From the NCBI RefSeq assembly GCF_003234965.1, contig NZ_QKVK01000002.1, forward strand, positions 248,001-312,000: a DNA stretch of 64,000 bases, given 5' to 3'. Source of the DNA: Aestuariivirga litoralis (lineage in GTDB: Bacteria; Pseudomonadota; Alphaproteobacteria; Rhizobiales; Aestuariivirgaceae). The notes beneath the pieces were generated by a model. The model was not told the origin of the DNA. It saw only the letters and a list, made by a program, of their open reading frames with translations, and searched no databases. Made by a program: the position numbers and the translations under genes. This document shows, one piece after another, positions 61,236-64,000 of the stretch (positions are counted from its first letter, which is position 1; each line of letters opens with the position of its first letter).

Positions 61236-62459
61236 CTACCCCGCCGCCGGCCGCAGCTGGCCCTGCGCCGGGAAGGGCCGGAACAGCATGGCGATGAGGA
61301 AGGCGCCGATGCCCATGCCGAAGCTGGCGATGTAGAGCCAGCCATAATCGCCGGTGCGGTCGAAGATCCATCCGCCGAAGACCGGGCCAATGGCCATGCC
61401 GAGGCTGCCCGCCATGGAGGTGCCGCCAATGATGGTGCCCATCATGCGCAGCGGGAAGTTCTCACGCGCCAGCACGGCGTAGAGCGGCATGGTGCCGGCA
61501 TAGACGAAGCCGAAGAGCGCGGCGACGGAGTAGAAGGCCGCGAGATCCTGCGCGAAGAAATAGCCGAGCGCGCCGAAGGCCTGGACGAGAAGGCCCGCCA
61601 CCAGCAGCAGCTTGGCGCCGAACCGGTCGGCCAGCACACCGAAGCCCAGGCGCCCCGCCATGCCGGCGAGGCCTTCGACGGAGTAGATGGTGACCGCCGT
61701 CATGGCCGGGATGCCGCAGGCCACGGCATAGCTCACGGTGTGGAAGATGGGTCCTGAATGCGTGGCGCAGCAGAAGAAGTTGGTGAGCGCCAGCACGATG
61801 AAGGGGGCGGAGAGCAATGCACCCCGCGTGCTCATGCCCGGCTGGCCGGAAACATCCAGCGATGCGGCGGCGGCGGGATTGGCCAGGGCCGGCGGGCGGC
61901 GCAGCAGGAGAGCCAGCGGAACGAGGATGACCGCCGCAACGACGGCCATGATCTGGTAGGAGGTGCGCCAGTCATGCTGGGCGATGAGCCAGGCCGCGAA
62001 GGGCGACATGGTGACGGGCGCCATGCCCATGCCGGCCGAGACAAGCGACACGGCGAGGCTCCTGTGCGTGTCGAACCAGCCGGTGACGGTGGCCATGGTG
62101 GGTGCGAAGAAGGCAGCCATGGCGCCGCCGATGAGCACGCCATAGATCGCCTGATAGGCGGCGAGCGAGGTCACCATGCTAAGGCCCCACAGGCTGGCGC
62201 TGAGGATGACGGCCCCTGCCAGCACCACGGCGCGCGGGCCGAAGCGGTCCGACAGCATGCCCCAGACCATGCTGCCCGCTGCCATGGCGAGGAAGGCGAT
62301 GGTCATGGCGGCGGAAATGCCGGTGCGCGTCCAGCCCGTCTCCTCCGCGATGGGAATGATGAAGACGGGGAGCGAGAACATGCAGCCGATGGCCACGCAG
62401 CCGATGACGCCGCCTGCGGCGACGATGATCCAGCGATAGGTCTGGTCGGTCATTGTCAT
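61236..62459 (-). CDS. MFS transporter (OFA/monocarboxylate-like)
   Basis: 407 residues with 12 membrane segments. The MFS loop 2-3 motif reads GMLSDRFGPRAV and the central repeat LGFGVLADRFGAK. The overall layout resembles the oxalate/formate and monocarboxylate exchangers (TRTGISAAMTIAFLAMAAGSM). It starts five bp after the SRPBCC gene with AAGGA as ribosome site, so it belongs to the arsR-SRPBCC-MFS operon and is probably repressed by the ArsR protein. Confidence 0.9.
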   Translation of the reverse strand: MTMTDQTYRWIIVAAGGVIGCVAIGCMFSLPVFIIPIAEETGWTRTGISAAMTIAFLAMAAGSMVWGMLSDRFGPRAVVLAGAVILSASLWGLSMVTSLAAYQAIYGVLIGGAMAAFFAPTMATVTGWFDTHRSLAVSLVSAGMGMAPVTMSPFAAWLIAQHDWRTSYQIMAVVAAVILVPLALLLRRPPALANPAAAASLDVSGQPGMSTRGALLSAPFIVLALTNFFCCATHSGPIFHTVSYAVACGIPAMTAVTIYSVEGLAGMAGRLGFGVLADRFGAKLLLVAGLLVQAFGALGYFFAQDLAAFYSVAALFGFVYAGTMPLYAVLARENFPLRMMGTIIGGTSMAGSLGMAIGPVFGGWIFDRTGDYGWLYIASFGMGIGAFLIAMLFRPFPAQGQLRPAAG

Positions 62460-62464
62460 GTCCT

Positions 62465-62881
62465 TCAGGCGGCGCGGAACTGCAGCGGGAAGCGGTCCAT
62501 GAAATAGGACCAGCCCTCGCGGTGGGCTTCGCCATTGGCATTGCCGGGAAGGCCCGTGTGCACCAGCACCATGAGCGTGTCATGGCCCTGGGCGATGAAG
62601 CTCACCGTGACCAGCGTCTCCTGGCCTTCGGTGTAGGGCGACATCCAGCTGTGGCTGATGAGCCGGCCCTGCGCCAGTTCGATGAAGCGGCCGTAATGCG
62701 GCGTGTCGCTCATGCGGGCATAGAACAGGCCATCGGGCTTGCACTCCATGATGAGCTTGACGGCGGCATTCCAGGGCGTTCCCGGCACTTCGGGGTCGAG
62801 CCAGGCCGCATAGGCGGCCTGCGGCGTCGCCTGGATGGTGCGTTCGATGCGGATATCGAGGCTGTTTGCGGCGCGGTCCAT
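62465..62881 (-). CDS. SRPBCC/AHSA1-family protein
   Basis: 138 residues from the ATG at 62881, which overlaps the arsR stop as TGATG; the longer frame to 62965 lies within arsR. The START-like fold is visible in IRIERTIQATPQAAYAAWLDPE, AVKLIMECKPDGLFY and the C-terminal helix EGWSYFMDRFPLQF. ArsR-AHSA1 pairs are frequent in bacteria; the hydrophobic cavity probably binds a small ligand, but the function is unknown. Confidence 0.9.
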   Translation of the reverse strand: MDRAANSLDIRIERTIQATPQAAYAAWLDPEVPGTPWNAAVKLIMECKPDGLFYARMSDTPHYGRFIELAQGRLISHSWMSPYTEGQETLVTVSFIAQGHDTLMVLVHTGLPGNANGEAHREGWSYFMDRFPLQFRAA

Positions 62882-63204
62882 CAGTGCTTCTCCCTTTTTG
62901 CCTTGAAGTGTTGCTGGAACTGGTCGAGCCGCTCGGTCCAGAACTGCTCGTAACGGTGGATCCACGAGGCCGCCTCGCGCAGCGGTTCCGGCTTCAGCGA
63001 GATGAACACCTCGCGGCCCTTGCGGGTGCGCTCGATCAACCCTGCCCGCTCCATCACCTTCAGATGCTTGGTGACGGCGTTCAGCGCGGTGTCGAAGCCC
63101 TCCGCCACATCGGTGAAGCGCGCCGGCCCCTTCACCAGGCGCTCGATGATGATGCGCCGGGAGGGGTGGGCCATGGCGGTGAAGACGTCGGTGAGATGAT
63201 CCAT
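62881..63204 (-). CDS. ArsR-family repressor
   Basis: 107 residues. The winged helix is MAHPSRRIIIERLVKGPARFTDVAEGFDTALNAVTKHLKVMERAGLIERTRKGREVF. No CxC-type metal-binding cysteine pair is present, so it is of the non-metal group that goes with AHSA1 partners. It heads the operon with the SRPBCC and MFS genes. A perfect inverted repeat over its own promoter lies at 63211-63230, indicating autorepression. Confidence 0.93.
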   Translation of the reverse strand: MDHLTDVFTAMAHPSRRIIIERLVKGPARFTDVAEGFDTALNAVTKHLKVMERAGLIERTRKGREVFISLKPEPLREAASWIHRYEQFWTERLDQFQQHFKAKREKH

Positions 63205-63210
63205 TCTTAC

Positions 63211-63239
63211 ATTACACCATTAGGTGTAATATCAGTCAA
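63211..63239 (-). promoter_or_regulatory. Promoter and operator of the arsR-SRPBCC-MFS operon
   Basis: On the minus strand, TTGACT (63239-63234) and TGTAAT (63216-63211) are separated by 17 bases, each one mismatch from the sigma-70 consensus. The inverted repeat ATTACACC-4-GGTGTAAT (63211-63230) covers the spacer and the whole -10, the expected place for an ArsR operator. The predicted start point falls at or within a few bases of the ATG at 63204, so the transcript may be leaderless. Confidence 0.75.
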
Positions 63240-63349
63240 CCAACCTTCGGACGCAAGAGGTTTTGACGGCCGCCTCGCGCGCGGAGGTATTGACAGGCCC
63301 CGCACATGGCCGGAAAGTTGCCGCACGCGTTGCGCTGGGAGGAAACGAC

Positions 63350-64000
63350 ATGACAGTTTTCCGGCACCTTCGGACAGCGATGCCGTCCATCCTGCTCACC
63401 GGGCTTCTTGGCGTGGGGGCGATCGCACTGGCCACGGAGGCCGCGGCCCAGGGCAGCAAGCCCAACATCCTGTTCATCGTCTCCGACGACACCGGCTATG
63501 GCGACCTCGGCCCCTATGGCGGCGGCGTGGGGCGCGGCATGCCAACCCCCAACATCGATGCGCTGGCCCGGCAGGGCATGACCTTCTTTTCCTTCTATGC
63601 CCAGCCCAGCTGCACGCCGGGGCGGGCTGCCATGCAGACCGGCCGCATTCCCAACCGCAGCGGCATGACGACGGTGGCCTTCCAGGGTGAAGGCGGCGGA
63701 CTTCCGCATGCCGAATGGACGCTCGCCTCGGTTCTGAAGACGGCCGGCTATGGCACCTACTTCACCGGCAAATGGCACCTGGGCGAGGCCGACTATGCGC
63801 TTCCCAATGCGCAGGGCTATGACGAGATGAAGTATGTGGGGCTCTATCACCTCAACGCCTATACCTATGGCGACCCCACCTGGTTTCCCGACATGGACCC
63901 GAAGCTGCGGGAGATGTTCAACAAGGTGACGATTGGCGCCCTGTCGGGCCTTGCCGGCCAGAAGGCGACGGAGGATTTCAAGATCAACGGGCAATATGTG
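63350..64000 (+). CDS. Arylsulfatase, N-terminal part (runs off window)
   Basis: 217 residues are present. A GGGAGG ribosome site precedes the ATG, and a signal peptide (about 1-34, ending AAAQG) is followed by the alkaline-phosphatase-like fold with metal ligands D46-D47 in IVSDDTGYGDLG. The formylglycine site C-T-P-G-R (C88) is in YAQPSCTPGRAAMQTG, followed by GYGTYFTGKWHLGE. It is a periplasmic or secreted sulfatase that releases sulfate from an organic sulfate ester after conversion of C88 to formylglycine. No sulfatase-maturing enzyme gene is seen in the window. The C-terminal half is missing. Confidence 0.93.
   Translation, partial: MTVFRHLRTAMPSILLTGLLGVGAIALATEAAAQGSKPNILFIVSDDTGYGDLGPYGGGVGRGMPTPNIDALARQGMTFFSFYAQPSCTPGRAAMQTGRIPNRSGMTTVAFQGEGGGLPHAEWTLASVLKTAGYGTYFTGKWHLGEADYALPNAQGYDEMKYVGLYHLNAYTYGDPTWFPDMDPKLREMFNKVTIGALSGLAGQKATEDFKINGQYV

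Noticed and set aside
60163-61371. Longer dusA start at 61371
   Set aside because: The extra 60 residues are His/Arg-rich and overlap the MFS gene; the conserved protein begins just after the GTG at 61191.
1-64000. CRISPR arrays, tRNA or rRNA genes, insertion sequences or prophage genes
   Set aside because: No regularly spaced direct repeats, tRNA-like cloverleaf ends, transposase or integrase motifs were found; the only repeats are the five REP-like palindromes.

Overview
The window is a GC-rich, gene-dense bacterial chromosome segment, almost certainly from an alphaproteobacterium. The evidence is the soxBDAG-type sarcosine oxidase cluster, two GcvA-like LysR regulators, DUF1194 and DUF1289 genes, a PCuAC copper chaperone, and intergenic inverted repeats of the GTCATCCCGGCGAA type. 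The order is not certain, though a Hyphomicrobiales-like soil or marine organism would fit. I see no rRNA, tRNA, insertion sequence, prophage or CRISPR. Genes are tightly packed with many ATGA or TGATG overlaps, and no gene-free stretch exceeds about 225 bases.

Layout. 1-9 kb: the cut end of a YpfJ-type zinc peptidase, a PanE-like reductase and an acyl-CoA ligase, then nadE-gltX-GST, an orphan PhnD-like binding protein, a glycosyltransferase and HU with a clear terminator. 9-26 kb: a one-carbon/methylated-amine region with an FAD-GcvT oxidoreductase, a YbaK protein, a 2OG-Fe(II) oxygenase, a LysR regulator, a minus-strand run dppA-MFS-soxB-soxD-soxA-soxG, a cytochrome P450, a secreted subtilase and an MttB-like methyltransferase. 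26-38 kb: an EamA exporter and amidase, then a minus-strand run creatinase, PotA-like ATPase, DUF1194, iron alcohol dehydrogenase, DMSP-lyase-like cupin, alpha/beta hydrolase and prolyl oligopeptidase. A LysR gene is divergent from the creatinase and is followed by a compositionally odd DUF535 gene. 38-49 kb: transporters, moaA, a PCuAC/DUF1194 divergent pair, an M20 amidohydrolase coupled to a MocR regulator, and a divergent flavin protein. 49-56 kb: two tandem M20 dipeptidases with a SnoaL protein and an ion channel, divergent from an SLC13 carrier plus universal stress protein. 56-64 kb: Mrp/ApbC, a uracil-DNA glycosylase relative, cobT and cobS, DUF1289, dusA, an arsR-SRPBCC-MFS operon with a readable promoter/operator, and the start of an arylsulfatase.

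How the genes work together. Creatinase yields sarcosine and urea, and the heterotetrameric sarcosine oxidase turns sarcosine into glycine plus a folate-borne C1 unit. The FAD-GcvT oxidoreductase and the MttB-like protein suit other N-methyl compounds such as betaines or dimethylglycine. The cupin carries the exact metal/tyrosine spacing of DddQ-type DMSP lyases and lies beside an iron alcohol dehydrogenase. My main inference is that about 9-37 kb is an osmolyte (N-methyl and possibly S-methyl compound) catabolic neighbourhood. The individual family calls are strong; the pathway assignment for the cupin and the MttB-like protein is not proven by sequence.
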